A stretch of DNA of 64,000 nt from Monodelphis domestica (taxonomy: Eukaryota > Chordata > Mammalia > Didelphimorphia > Didelphidae). The stretch is from positions 421,989,207 to 422,053,206 of the forward strand of contig NC_077228.1 of NCBI RefSeq assembly GCF_027887165.1, given 5' to 3'. The notes under the pieces are model-generated. The model was not told the DNA's origin. It searched no databases and saw only the letters and a list, made by a program, of their open reading frames with translations. Below are positions 22,561 through 34,500 of this stretch, piece by piece. Within the stretch, counting starts at the first letter, position 1, and every line of letters begins with the position of its first letter. The translations under genes and the position numbers were made by a program.

Positions 22561-25500
22561 AGCAGGGCTAACGAGGGCCTCCTGGGAGATGTAGGAGTTG
22601 TAGGCTGTATGGGATTGCTATGTTGCTGGGTCAAAGAGTGCGGCACTGAGAGACCGAGTTTCGTTCTGACCTTTGTGGCAGCCCCAATTTTTCGGGGAGG
22701 CTACTGACTAATGTCTACACGTGCAGCTGGTGGCTCTGCTCATTGACATAGCAGCAAACGATCCCTCTGTCCTGCCCGAACTTGATGGTTCTAACTAAAT
22801 CCTCCATCTTCCTTCTCTTTTTCCTTTTTCTCCCCTTTATTCGCTCCTCCTCCTGCTCCCTCCTCTTTCTTTAGTACTTTAGAGTTTATTAGCCCACATA
22901 GTTTACATCCCATAACCAAGCTGCTAGATTAGTATCCAAAAACTACATCTAAATCTGTTCAGAACACTTCAGGGCTTCCTCTTACCAAAATACAAACTGC
23001 TGTGCACTTAAAGCCCTTAAAAATCCGTTGCCAAAATGTTTTTTAAATTCATCCTTCTTGGAACTCTTAAATAACAGCAAAATAATCCACTTGTGGCTTG
23101 ACAAAAGCACCTTATGTTTCTGTCTTTGCAGAGGCTACTTCCCCACCCCAGGCATGTACCTCATTATTATTGCCCTTTGAGATCCCTGCATCCTTTTAAA
23201 ACCCAAATCTGCAGAGTGCCTTCATCTTTGTGCTTTCTCTCTGAAAAGTACTTCTAATTTTTTATTTATGTAATATATATTTATGTAATATATATGTAAC
23301 ATATATATGTAATATATATGTAATATAAAATATATAAAATTTATATATTTGTATCATATTTATTACATAAGTGTACATACATATTTTGTTTGTACATGAT
23401 TGAACATGGTTGTTTGCCTATTGTCTCTTACATTCGATTGTGAGCAAAGATGGTGTTTTTTATTTTGCCTTAGTATTCTGAGTGCTTGGCACAATGCCTG
23501 GCACATAGTAAGAGGAGGAGGGAAACAGCCATTTATTGCCTGCTTTGTGCCAAGCACTGTGCTAAATGCTTTACAAATACTCTTGTCATTTGATCCTCAC
23601 AACATCCCTGGGAGGGAGATGCTATTATTATTATCATCATCATTTTATATTTGAGGAAACTGAGGCAGATAGAGATTAAGTGATTTTCCCAAAGTCATCG
23701 AACTATTATGTGTCAGAGTCTAGATGTAAATTTAAGCTTCCCAACTCTAAGATTGCTATCTATACACTGTACCACCCACCTGCCCCCATTTGATCAGAAA
23801 GTGATTGAAGAAGGGTTCAAACCATGGTTTCCAGTTCCCTTATCCAGTACTCCCCACTTTCACCCCACAATATCACATTGTTTCTTGTGCTATTGAATAA
23901 TTCAGTTTAACAAGCATGTAGGTAATATCTGTGCACTCCGTTTAAGCACTGGGGTTACAAAGGTATAACAGATTCTTGCTCTCACTGTTGTAATCTGATA
24001 AGAGAAAAAGACTTAGAAAAGAAGGTAGAAGTTTAGACAAAGTGTTATGAGAAATTTGATTTGAAGAAGAGTATGTTAACTGTGGGAAGGTTGCAGATGA
24101 GGTATGGGGAAGCTTCACTGATTGTTTAGGGATGTTATTTGTTAGGGATGAAAATTTCTGTTTCTGTATAGTTTGTACTAAATCACAAAAATTGGTGATC
24201 TATGGCCCCATCACCTATTTTTGTATAACCTTCAAACTAAGAATGGTTTTTACATTTTTAAATAAAGTAGTTTGCTGACCTGGACTACATGACCAGGTTT
24301 CTTTCAACTCTTGAGATTCTCTGAGGAGGTGGAACCTTAATTAAGGCCTTATAGGAAATAGGTGAGATAACAGGAAAGGGGGGGAATCCCTTCCAATAAA
24401 GAGAGATTCTTTGAGGAAAGGTTTGGATTGAGAGAGAGGGCAAGTTGAGGACAGAGGATGGACAGTTACTTCTAGTTATAATAATCTGCAAATGGAATTG
24501 GTAGGAGGTAAGGTTGAAAAATAGGTTGCAGCTCCATTCTACCCTTTATTCAGAGGCCAGTTTTTTAAATTGAAAGGTAACATAATCTGAGGAGTGAGTC
24601 AGGATTACTTGGTCAGTGCCATGGAGAATGTTTTTATTTTATTTTTTAAACCCTTACTTTCTGTCTTGGAATCAATTCCAAGGCAGAATAGTGGTAAGGG
24701 CTAGGCAATGGGGGTCAAATGACTTGCCCAGGGTCACACAGCTGGGAAGTGTCTGAGACCACATTTGAACCTAGGTCCTCCTGTCTCTAGACCTGGCTCT
24801 CAATCCACTGAGCTACCCAGCTGCCCCCTGAGAATGTTTTTAAAAAGAGAAACTGGAAGCAGAAAGATTAACTGAGTGGCTGTTCTGTTAGTTCAGTCTA
24901 TGATAATTATTTGTGTTCAGGCATTTTCAATCATGTCCAGGTCTTCATGGTCACACAATAATTATAACTCATATATAGCACTTTAAAGTTTGTAAAACTT
25001 TATATGTTAGTATAGCATTTGATCCTCACAGAAACCCTATAATTTGGGGGCTATTTTCCACATTTTACAGAAAGAATTTTAGTGACTTGTCTAGGAGCAC
25101 ATTGCTAATTGACTCATAGCACTTTGTCCATTTTATCTATTCTAAACCTAGTTTGCATGTGAAAAGTTTTTCAAGGTTTTAAGTACTATTTATGTTAGCT
25201 ATTATAACAGTGTAATAATATTTTACATATTAAACTTACTAAAGCTTAATTGCACTAAGACTTTGAGAATGAAACGCCATGAATTGTGGAAGTAGAATAT
25301 ACAGAACATGTAGATTTCTTAGAAAGGGAGAGGGGTATATGAGGAAAGGAGTCCAAGATAACTAAAGTTATGACCTGAGGAATTGTAGTGCTGTCAAAAG
25401 AAACAGAAATTTTAAGAAATTTTAAGTTTTGAGAGGATTAAAAATAAGTTCCATTTTGGACCTGTTGAATTTGAGGTGTGGGCAAAATAAGGATTAACAG

Positions 25501-28500
25501 GCTAGAACAGTGGGTTGAGATGGGAGAAATCGTCAAAGGATGAATCATTATGTTGGCTCACCATTCTAAATCAGCTATTCTAATACTGCCTTTTTTGAAG
25601 CCTCATAAGAAAAAGAAGCCCTTTATAGACAAAAAGAAAGCTGTATCTTTCCACCTTGTACACCGAAGCCAGAGAGATCCCTTAGCAGCAGATGACACTG
25701 CACCTCAAAGAGTTCTATTGCCTGCACAGAAAGTAAGTACACTGCATTTTTCTGAAATATTAAAGGGATCTGTTGTTGAGATGTTTATGTTTTTCTGGCA
25801 TATCAGAATAATAATGACCAGCATTTATATTGCTCTATGATATTTACAAAGAACTTTATATATATTGATTCATTTGGTCTCGATTACAATCTTCTAAGGT
25901 AGATATTCCTGAGGAAACCAAGACTCAAATAAGTTGAGTGATGTGCCCAGGGTCATAAAACTGGTAAGTGTCCTATCTGGAGTTTGACCACAAGTTTTCC
26001 TGACTATTATGTCCAGCATTCTATCAGTTAGAGCTTATTGCTTCCATTAATGCATTATTTGTGGCTGATACTGTTTTTTTTGTTTGTTTTTTTTTTCTTA
26101 AAGAACAACTTACCCAGAATAGTAAATATGGCCTCTTCTGTATGAGGGGAATTTTGTTTTTGTTTTGAGAGACAGTCTGACTCAGCAGACCTTGACTGAG
26201 ACTAACAAACATCTCCTGAGTAATAGATGTGGTGTTGCCTAGTGTTATTCTTGGTTAGTTCTGTTAATTAAGAGTGATATTTAATTGGGACATGCTCACA
26301 AGATTCTGTTCCTGCTTGACCTCATATTGTTTCTGTAAAAATTAAATTAGTATCTAGTAATAGAAATATTATATTTTATGAGGTTTATTAAATATTATTA
26401 GAAATCAAGGAATAAAGAAATACAAAATAAGAAAACCATGTGCCTAGGGCTGATTAGCCCATTCAGAGTGGCCACGCTTAGTTTATTTACTACATCATTG
26501 CAATGGCCAAGAGAGCACGTTAAATACTAATTGTGATCTCTCCCAGGTGGAGACTCAGGTGAGATTATAGGGAATGCTAGGAAGTACCAAGGACTTCTGG
26601 GGATTGAAGTCTAGGGTTCAAATCTTCATTTTACATTCTTCTTTTTCATGGCCATAGATCATATTTTTAGCCATAGTCACCAGTCACACAAAAACTTTTT
26701 ATTTGTTTAATTTTTAAAATACATATTTTTAATGAATATGTAGTTCTAGGGAATAATTTTTAAATGAATAAATTTTAAAATATAGACCATATAGAAAGAA
26801 ATGTTGATTAAACATGAGACTTTGCAACCTTACCTGCATAAAAATAAAATATTCCAGAATTTTCTTCAGATGTAAAAGTATTTTTGCATACCTGTTTTGT
26901 GTTTGCTGAGAAATGCTTTATAGTTAAATTCTACAAACTTTTCTGCAACCTTAATAAAATAAAATTTGAATTTTCTTCATTTCTCCTAGTGCAAGTTCTA
27001 TACAAATTGAGTAACTGGGTTTTTTACATTTTTTAGTATTAAATAACCTTTCCTTACTGACATGGTAATCTGGCCAGTTTGTTTGAAAGTCAGGGTTTGG
27101 AAGGAATATAAATAATAAGATTTCACTTCCTGATAATATAACTCATATTTAGATAATAATGCACTAGAGTTTACCATGCTTCACAACTGCCTGAAGTAGG
27201 TAATACAAGTATGCTTATTTTGCTGATAAAGAATTGGAGTTCAGAGGAATCAAATAATTTGTGCAAGGTCATATAGCTAATGTTGGAGCCATCATTTAAG
27301 TTCAAACCTTCTGAACTTTAAAAAAAATGTTTCCTCTGCTATATCCTATTGCTCCTCCTAAGCCATTAATGTGACTTTGGGTCCTCGATATTCCTCTTGA
27401 TATCATAAATATTTCATGTTAGTGCCAACTGCTATTCTCCAAAAGGTTAAATGTCATGATTCATGAGAGTATCATCCTTTGGTTCCTTTGATATTGCTAT
27501 GAAGTGATTGCTGCTATTCCCCCAAAGTTTGAGGAGGGCTATCTGAGTTTGTTGGGAGTCAACAGTTTTCTCTCAGGTATATATAAGCTAATGATTCTAG
27601 CAGTTTCCTACTATTGACTCTGAAAGCTTTATTTATTGTTAATTTCCTGTGCCCTATCTTTTGGAAGGGTCCTTACTAGACTAATAAGTATGGCTAATTC
27701 CTCTTTATAAACATCACAGAGAGAAGATGAGGAAAGGAGAGCTGAGCAGAGGAAATATGGAGTCTTCTTTGATGATGACTATGACTACCTGCAACATCTT
27801 AAGGAACCTTCTGGACCCTCTGAGCTGATTCCATCAGGCTCTCGGAGTAATGCACAAGAACAAACATTATTGATTCCAGTAAGGCTATACTTCATGATCT
27901 CTCTTGGTTTAAGGAAATATCAGTTGATTAAAAAAAACAAAAAATAGTTCTATTGTTTTAAGGTTTGGCCTTTATAATTTTTTAAAATTATTTGTTTTTA
28001 ATATGTTTATTAAAAATGTTGTGTTTGAGTTTCAAAACTTTTGAAAGAAAATAGGCACTTGCCTTCTTAGAGCAAGCAACATCTGAGAATTAGTAATAGC
28101 CAGTTTACAAATTGGAGAGAAATTGTTGTTGAAAAGTCATGGTTAGGCATAAACTCAGGACAGACCCAGGCAAACCTAACAAAAGCATTTATGCAATCAA
28201 AGAAAGAACATAATGAACTCTACCTATAAAATTCAAGCATGGGAACTCAGAGGCCTTAACTTAAATAGGGCTTGCCTATAAATGATTCAGAACATCACAC
28301 TTGGTATCCATTTAGCTACTCAATATTTTATTGATAATAATGACTATTTGCATTTTCACATCCGTTATGTTGTTTAACCCTATGATTTCTAGTCTGACAT
28401 GCCTCCATAAAGCAGAAGGAAAGATCTGATAACATGTACTTAAGTTTTCTGACATGTTAGAGGGTCTCAAACTGCATACTCAGACATAAGAGAACTACAA

Positions 28501-31500
28501 AAAAAAAATTTCCTGTGACTGTTTTCTAATTTTGAATTTTAACCTCATATACTTATTTTTTCTTTTTTAAATGTAATCCCTGAAAGAGCATATTGAAATA
28601 ACTGAAAGAAAATAATCTTTTCTGTGCCCTGGAAAGTACCTCATAGTTTAAATTTTCTTCTTGTCAGTGACATTGGTTATAAAGTTGTATGGCATCCTCT
28701 TGACATTATTATTTGGTTTGAGTGAGTTTCTAAATAGGGAACTCTTGTACACTGAGTATGAATTCTAAACAGAGTAGATGACAGATTATTGCCAATATTT
28801 ACTTTTACACCCCATGAGATCATCTTAGAAAACATAAATAACTTGATTACTGCAGCATTGGATGTAATATTTTTTTTATCAGATACCTCTCAAAAAATTT
28901 TGACCAAAAACCAACAAGAGTTTCATTAGTGCCCAGTACCATGAGAGGTATGTGAGAGACCCAGAGAGTATAAGACACAGTCCCACACACCTCCGCAAGG
29001 AATGATAGCCCTTTTAAACTGGAAAGGATTCTAGAGACCAACTAATCCAACCTCCTGTTCATCTAATTGGGAAGATAACATATGAAAGAATAGTATTGGT
29101 AAACCAGGGAGTTGTTGCATTTCTTAAGCCAGGAAACAATATGATCATATAATATTGCAGAGTATTTAAGAGAGGAGACTGATTAGAGTCAGGAATACTC
29201 CCTAGAAAAATTGTTGGGAGTAGTTGTCATGAAGTGATGAATGATATGCTTTAAAAATAAGAGAGGTGGTAGATATATGAAAGAATGGAAAGAAGACTAG
29301 ATAGGACTTAATAACTAGGCTTAGTGAGTAAGGGAGAATTGAATCAGAAAAGACTGGTTGAGTGGGTAGTCATCTATTCCATGGTTAGATACAGAAAAGT
29401 TGGAAAGGAACTTGGGTTTGGGAGGAAAGATGATGAGTTTAGTTTGGGACACTTACAGTTCGAGGTATCAGTGAGACATCCAAATAGAGCAAATAGAGGT
29501 ATGGAAATAGAGTTCAGGTAACATTATACAATGCAATTCAGAGTGGATATGTACCCAAGTAAAACTGTTCCTTTTTTTCCCACCAAAGACTCCTGGAATT
29601 AAGTTGCCTTCATCAGTATTTGCATCAGAGTTTGAAGAAGATGTAGGACTATTAAATAAAGCAGCTCCTGTATCAGGTATGTTTAGTTTAATTTTGTGGT
29701 TTATAAATTGATAAATAGCAGCATATGTTACATTAAGAAAACTTATAGTGCTAAAACAGAATTTTCCTTGTTCTATGAATTCAAGTTAAAATTTATATCA
29801 TTGGGGGCAGCTGGGTGGCTTAGTGGATTGAGAGTCAGGCCCAGAGATGGAAGGTCCTGGGTTCAAATGTGACCTCAGACACTTCCTAGCTGTGTGGCCC
29901 TGGACAGGTCACTTAACCCCCTTTGCCTAGCCCTTAGCACTCTTCTGCCTTAGAATCAATATTGATTCTAAGACAGAAGGTAAGGGTTTAAAAAATAAAT
30001 TTAAAAATAAATAAAAAATTTTATATCATTTTTTTGTACTTTGATTTGTACATTTTTAGAACTAAGGTACTGCTTTTTCAAATAAATCCTATTTTGAGAG
30101 AGAAGAAAGTTATGTTCATAGCTTATTATGAAACCATCTCTAAATCTAATTCTCAAAAAAATACTACATAGATCACATTTAAATACTGCTATTGCATTCT
30201 GGATAATACAAATTTGTTGTCATTCAAAATGTTCTGACAAGCTCATATCTTATTATTTATAAGTCCACATTACCCATTAATTAGTATTAATGAGAAAAAA
30301 ATTAACAGCATCATCTATTGTTGCTCAGTTTTACTATTCCCATATGTTGGTTTGAAATAAAACCTCACAGAAAGTCTCGTAAGAGAAATCAGTTATAAAG
30401 TAGCCCTATTTATTTCTGTGCCCTTCCTCTAAATAATTATTGACTAAGCTTTGCGTCATATAGTGGATAGCAGAGTGATGCGTGTCAAAGCTTATTATTA
30501 TAAATGTCACATCATTGAAATTTTCTTTTTCTAGATAAGCAGCATAGCACAGTATATAGAACCGTGGAATCAAGAAGAAGCCTGCTTTAAGTTTTACGTT
30601 TTACCTATATGGGCTATGTGCCATAGGGCATCAGTTTTGCCTCCCAGTGGTTTCCAATCTACATTGGTGGATGGAATTTCCAAACCTGGACATCGCTATA
30701 ACAGTGAAATCACAGTTCTTGCCCATTAGAATTTTGTTAAAATATTGCTTGAAAGAATGGGCTGTTTGTTATACAGAGCTATTATGCCATTGTGACTTAT
30801 TAGTGTTTTGTTTTTCCCCAGAGGAAAGTTAGTAAGTAGCATAATTGAGAGTAAAATTGAAACTAGAAACTGTAGGCTCCTTTTTGCATGTTCTTTGCTT
30901 GAGTTTTACTTTGCTTCTAACTTCAGTGAAATTAAACCTCAGTTTACCTTTTGGAATTTTAAAGCTATAAACTCATTGATTCTTTTACTAAACAAACCCT
31001 AAGTAATCTAGAGCAGCAATTGTTTTATCTAGGACTCTTCACAAAAGACTGATTATATAATGTTAATCTGTTGTCATGGGAATTACCTTTCAAAAAAAAT
31101 TTTTTTTACACATTTCTATTTTTAGGTCCTCGGTTGGATTTTGACCCTGACATTGTTGCAGCTCTGGATGATGATTTTGACTTTGATAATCCAGATAATC
31201 TTCTTGAAGATGATTTCATTTTACAGGCCAATGAGCCAACAGGAGAAGATGAACAGATGGACATATAGTATGTGTGTTTGGTTTTTTGATAGGATTGTGT
31301 TCATTGTTGCCCTTGGCGAAGTGACTGTCATAGAATTTTAGAAATAAGAGGTACCTTTAGAATCATAGAATTTTAGAACTGTAAAGAATCTTAGTAGTTA
31401 TATAGTTTAGCCTTCTTTTTTATAGTTGAAGAAATGGGGTTCCATAGAGGGGCTATATTATGCTGTTGACAAGCCTAACATTTAGGTTTCCTGAATCCAT

Positions 31501-34500
31501 TGATGTTTCCTACTGTGCTACTTTGTTCTATAAAAAAGAATTTAGTGACTCAAGATATGTCTTCATATAGTTTTAGGAGACATGAAGATGACAATGACTG
31601 GGAAGATGTGGATGATGAGATGGAGAATGGTAGTGTTGAAGATGATTATGACTCTGAAGGTCCTTTGTCAGATGACTTATCTGTGCAAGGAAGAGATCAA
31701 AGGGACTTGTTTTTGGAAGAAGAAACTAAGAGTCGATTCACAGACTATTCTATTACATCCTCTGTCATGAGGCGAAATGAACAACTGACCTTGCTAGATG
31801 AAAGGTTTGAGAAGGTAACATCAAACAAAAATTTTGGTAATTTATTGTTCTCGTCAAATGGCATAAATACTTACCCTCAGGATTCTGGCCTAGGATCAAA
31901 AACTAGAAATAGTTTCTACTTGAAAATGAGAGAATCTAACTATTTGCAAATTAGAGTTTTTCTTTTAATTCTTTTTTGGCTTAGCATTTGGCATCCTATT
32001 TCATCCTACTCCTTATGCTATAATTCAAGGACAACTATTTTATTGCCATGGTAAATAAGAACCCATTTTCATCTGGGTTGTGACAGATAAAAAGTATTAG
32101 TACTGCAACTATGATTAAAAATTTCAGCACATAAAAGTCTTAAGTAAAATACTATTTTATGGTATATTTTGTTCTTTTTGTCTTCTAGTTCTTTGAGCAA
32201 TTTGATGATGATGAGATTGGAGCATTGGATAATGCAGAATTGGAAGGCTTTATTCATGCAGATAGCAACCGTTTACAAGAGGTTCTGAATGATTATTACA
32301 AAGAGAAAGCTAAGAAGTATGTCTATGTTTTTCCTTTTCCTATTATGAAACCTGCTCAGAAAGTTGGTTAAGAGGACCTACATAAGTTTGTTCCTTTTGT
32401 AACATTCACCTCTGTGGCACTTTTGACTTTAGAGAAGCCTTAGTGAATAATTTGTTTATGTTAATTGGAGGTCTCTAGGCACAGTATAATCAGCCTTTAT
32501 CCTGAATAAAGCACTAGCCACATTTAATCCAGCTTTGAGATTGCTACCTGCTCTCCTCTTCTCTGGCCAAATAATTTTTTGACTGAAACTTTAGGGTAAT
32601 TTGTCAAGAAACTATTCTGTTTGGATAGATTCACTTTCCTTTTATTGCTTTCTGAAATGCCTCATGTTCTTAGATGTAGAAAGGGCTCTTAGACTATCGG
32701 TCTAGAGCAGATGGACCTTCTCCACCTATTCATGATGGTAATTGCTTGTGTTTATAGTGTGCTTTCCTGTTTCCTCCTCAGTAAAGGTCATGCAGCAGAT
32801 AGAATATTGAACTTAGAGTCAGAAAGACCTCACTTCAAATCCAGGCTCAGAAATTTAGATTAGCTGGATAATTGGGCAAGTCATCTCCTCCATAAAATGG
32901 GGATAATAATAGCACCTACTTCACAAGATTATTGTGATGATCAAATAAGGTTGCATGTAAGGTGCTTTGCAAACTTTAAAGCAGAATATAAATATTTCCT
33001 TGTAATGTGGAAATGATCCTGGGTTCCTGAAGACTATGCCAGGACACCTTAAGCTGTGGCAGGTCTTAAGAAACTAGAAATGTTTCATAACAATGAACTA
33101 TATGAGGACCACTCTAGGCATGTTTAGGGAAGCTCATCCCCAGGTTGGCCCTTGGGTGCTAAGTTTTTTGGCAGTAGCAATTGTCAAATACTATAGTAGG
33201 ATTGCAGCCAATATGAATTTTAGGAGATCCCACATTGAGAAAATCACAGTTGCAGAAAATATTCAAGTATGCTGTTGCCCTGTTATGTGGGTAATACAAG
33301 TATTATCCCCATTTTACAGATTAGGAAGGAGACAGCCTTAAATTTGACTTTTCCAAGCACTAATAAATGTCAATTAATATGACTCCAAGCCCAGAGTTAT
33401 TTCACTTTCCTTCTTCCCCTTATCTCCATTGAGTATATAAAATACTCAGCAGGGGAGGGAGAAGTAGGGAAGTCTGAATGGAAATGACTGTCATCGAATC
33501 CCTAAAGACATTAAGCTTATTTGTATACTGATGCCTCTGTGTATTTTTTAAACTACCTTTTCATACATAGTACAGTACTGTTATTTTCCCTTCAATCTGA
33601 CTTTTTAAAAATTTCAACCAAAAGCTGTGTCAAATTGGATACTCTTGAACCTCTTGAAGATGAGAACTTACTCATTAATGAAGAGGATGAGAATGAAGAA
33701 GAAATTGTTACTGTGGTTATTGAAGAGCCCAAACAGAAATGGGATTGTGAATCTATTTGTAGTAAGTATTTTTATTGTTAGTGTCAGTGATGTTGTAGTG
33801 TATTCATTTTGTGATCCTTTTATTCAGTGTGTCATATCCTCATTATCTTTGGTTGTTAAGATTTATGTAACTATGTAAATTATGTAAACTATTTTAAAGA
33901 ACTCTAATTTGAGTACTGAAAAAGTAGATTTTCTCATTTTTCATCTCAATGCTTAATTTTTCTTAAGTAAAATGAAATGATAGTTAAAGTCTGCATCATC
34001 TCTGTCATCTCAGGCTCTTAATGAATCTAGCAAGAGCTGCTTCCTTTAATTGAAAGTATTTATTCACATGTTATTATTACTGGTTTTTCTCTTTTTTAGG
34101 TACATATTCAAATTTATACAACCATCCTCAACTTATCAAGTGCCCACCTAAGGTATGCCCTATTTCATTTTAAACTGCCAGAAAGGGGTGTGTGCAAATA
34201 AGTCCATTTCTTGGGGAAAGTAGATTACACCATTTGGGAAAGAAAGGTAGGCAAATAATGAAAAATATTATTAAAAGATTGCTCTAATGAGATTTTTGTT
34301 TCTTTTCCAGCCCAAACACATCCAAATCTCCTCTAAAACGGGAATACCTCTAAATGTCTTACCTCAGAAAGGACCTACAGCAAAACAAGTTGAACGAATG
34401 CAGATGATTAATGACAGCGATCTGCCCAGGGTATCAGTCCAGCCACGTGGTAAAAATGAAACCAAAGAAGGCAGAAAAGCAAGGAAACAAGCTATAAAAG

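Larger units (their letters stand above)
22538..25600 (+). other. LTV1: LTV1 intron 1
   Basis: Runs from GTGAGC to a TTTTTTGAAG acceptor. It contains an L2 3' region (22905-23510), a MIR-like SINE (23520-23787), a tRNA SINE with target duplication (24624-24842), another MIR-like piece (24955-25130) and, at 25430-25560, a scrap of the purine-rich repeat also seen at 29250-29520. No coding sequence. Confidence 0.85.
25733..27719 (+). other. LTV1: LTV1 intron 2
   Basis: Contains MIR-like SINEs (25808-26030, 27105-27350) and an antisense solo LTR (26334-26635). 26640-27100 and 27355-27715 show no recognisable feature. Confidence 0.8.
29677..31125 (+). other. LTV1: LTV1 intron 4
   Basis: Holds a young tRNA SINE (29792-30030) and a SINE with the 'gtgaaatcacag' tail (30530-30745). 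The rest (30040-30520 and 30750-31120) shows nothing recognisable. Confidence 0.8.

Noticed and set aside
21945-22707. GC-rich open frames on both strands at the LTV1 promoter
   Set aside because: CpG islands commonly give chance ORFs. The + strand frames run across the true LTV1 start and donor, and no protein family is recognised. An antisense noncoding transcript is possible but not shown.
29324-29521. Open frame in LTV1 intron 3
   Set aside because: Lies in a purine-rich interspersed repeat with relatives at 25430 and 52320.
31141-31341. Alternate-frame ORF over LTV1 exon 5
   Set aside because: Shadow of the acidic LTV1 coding frame.
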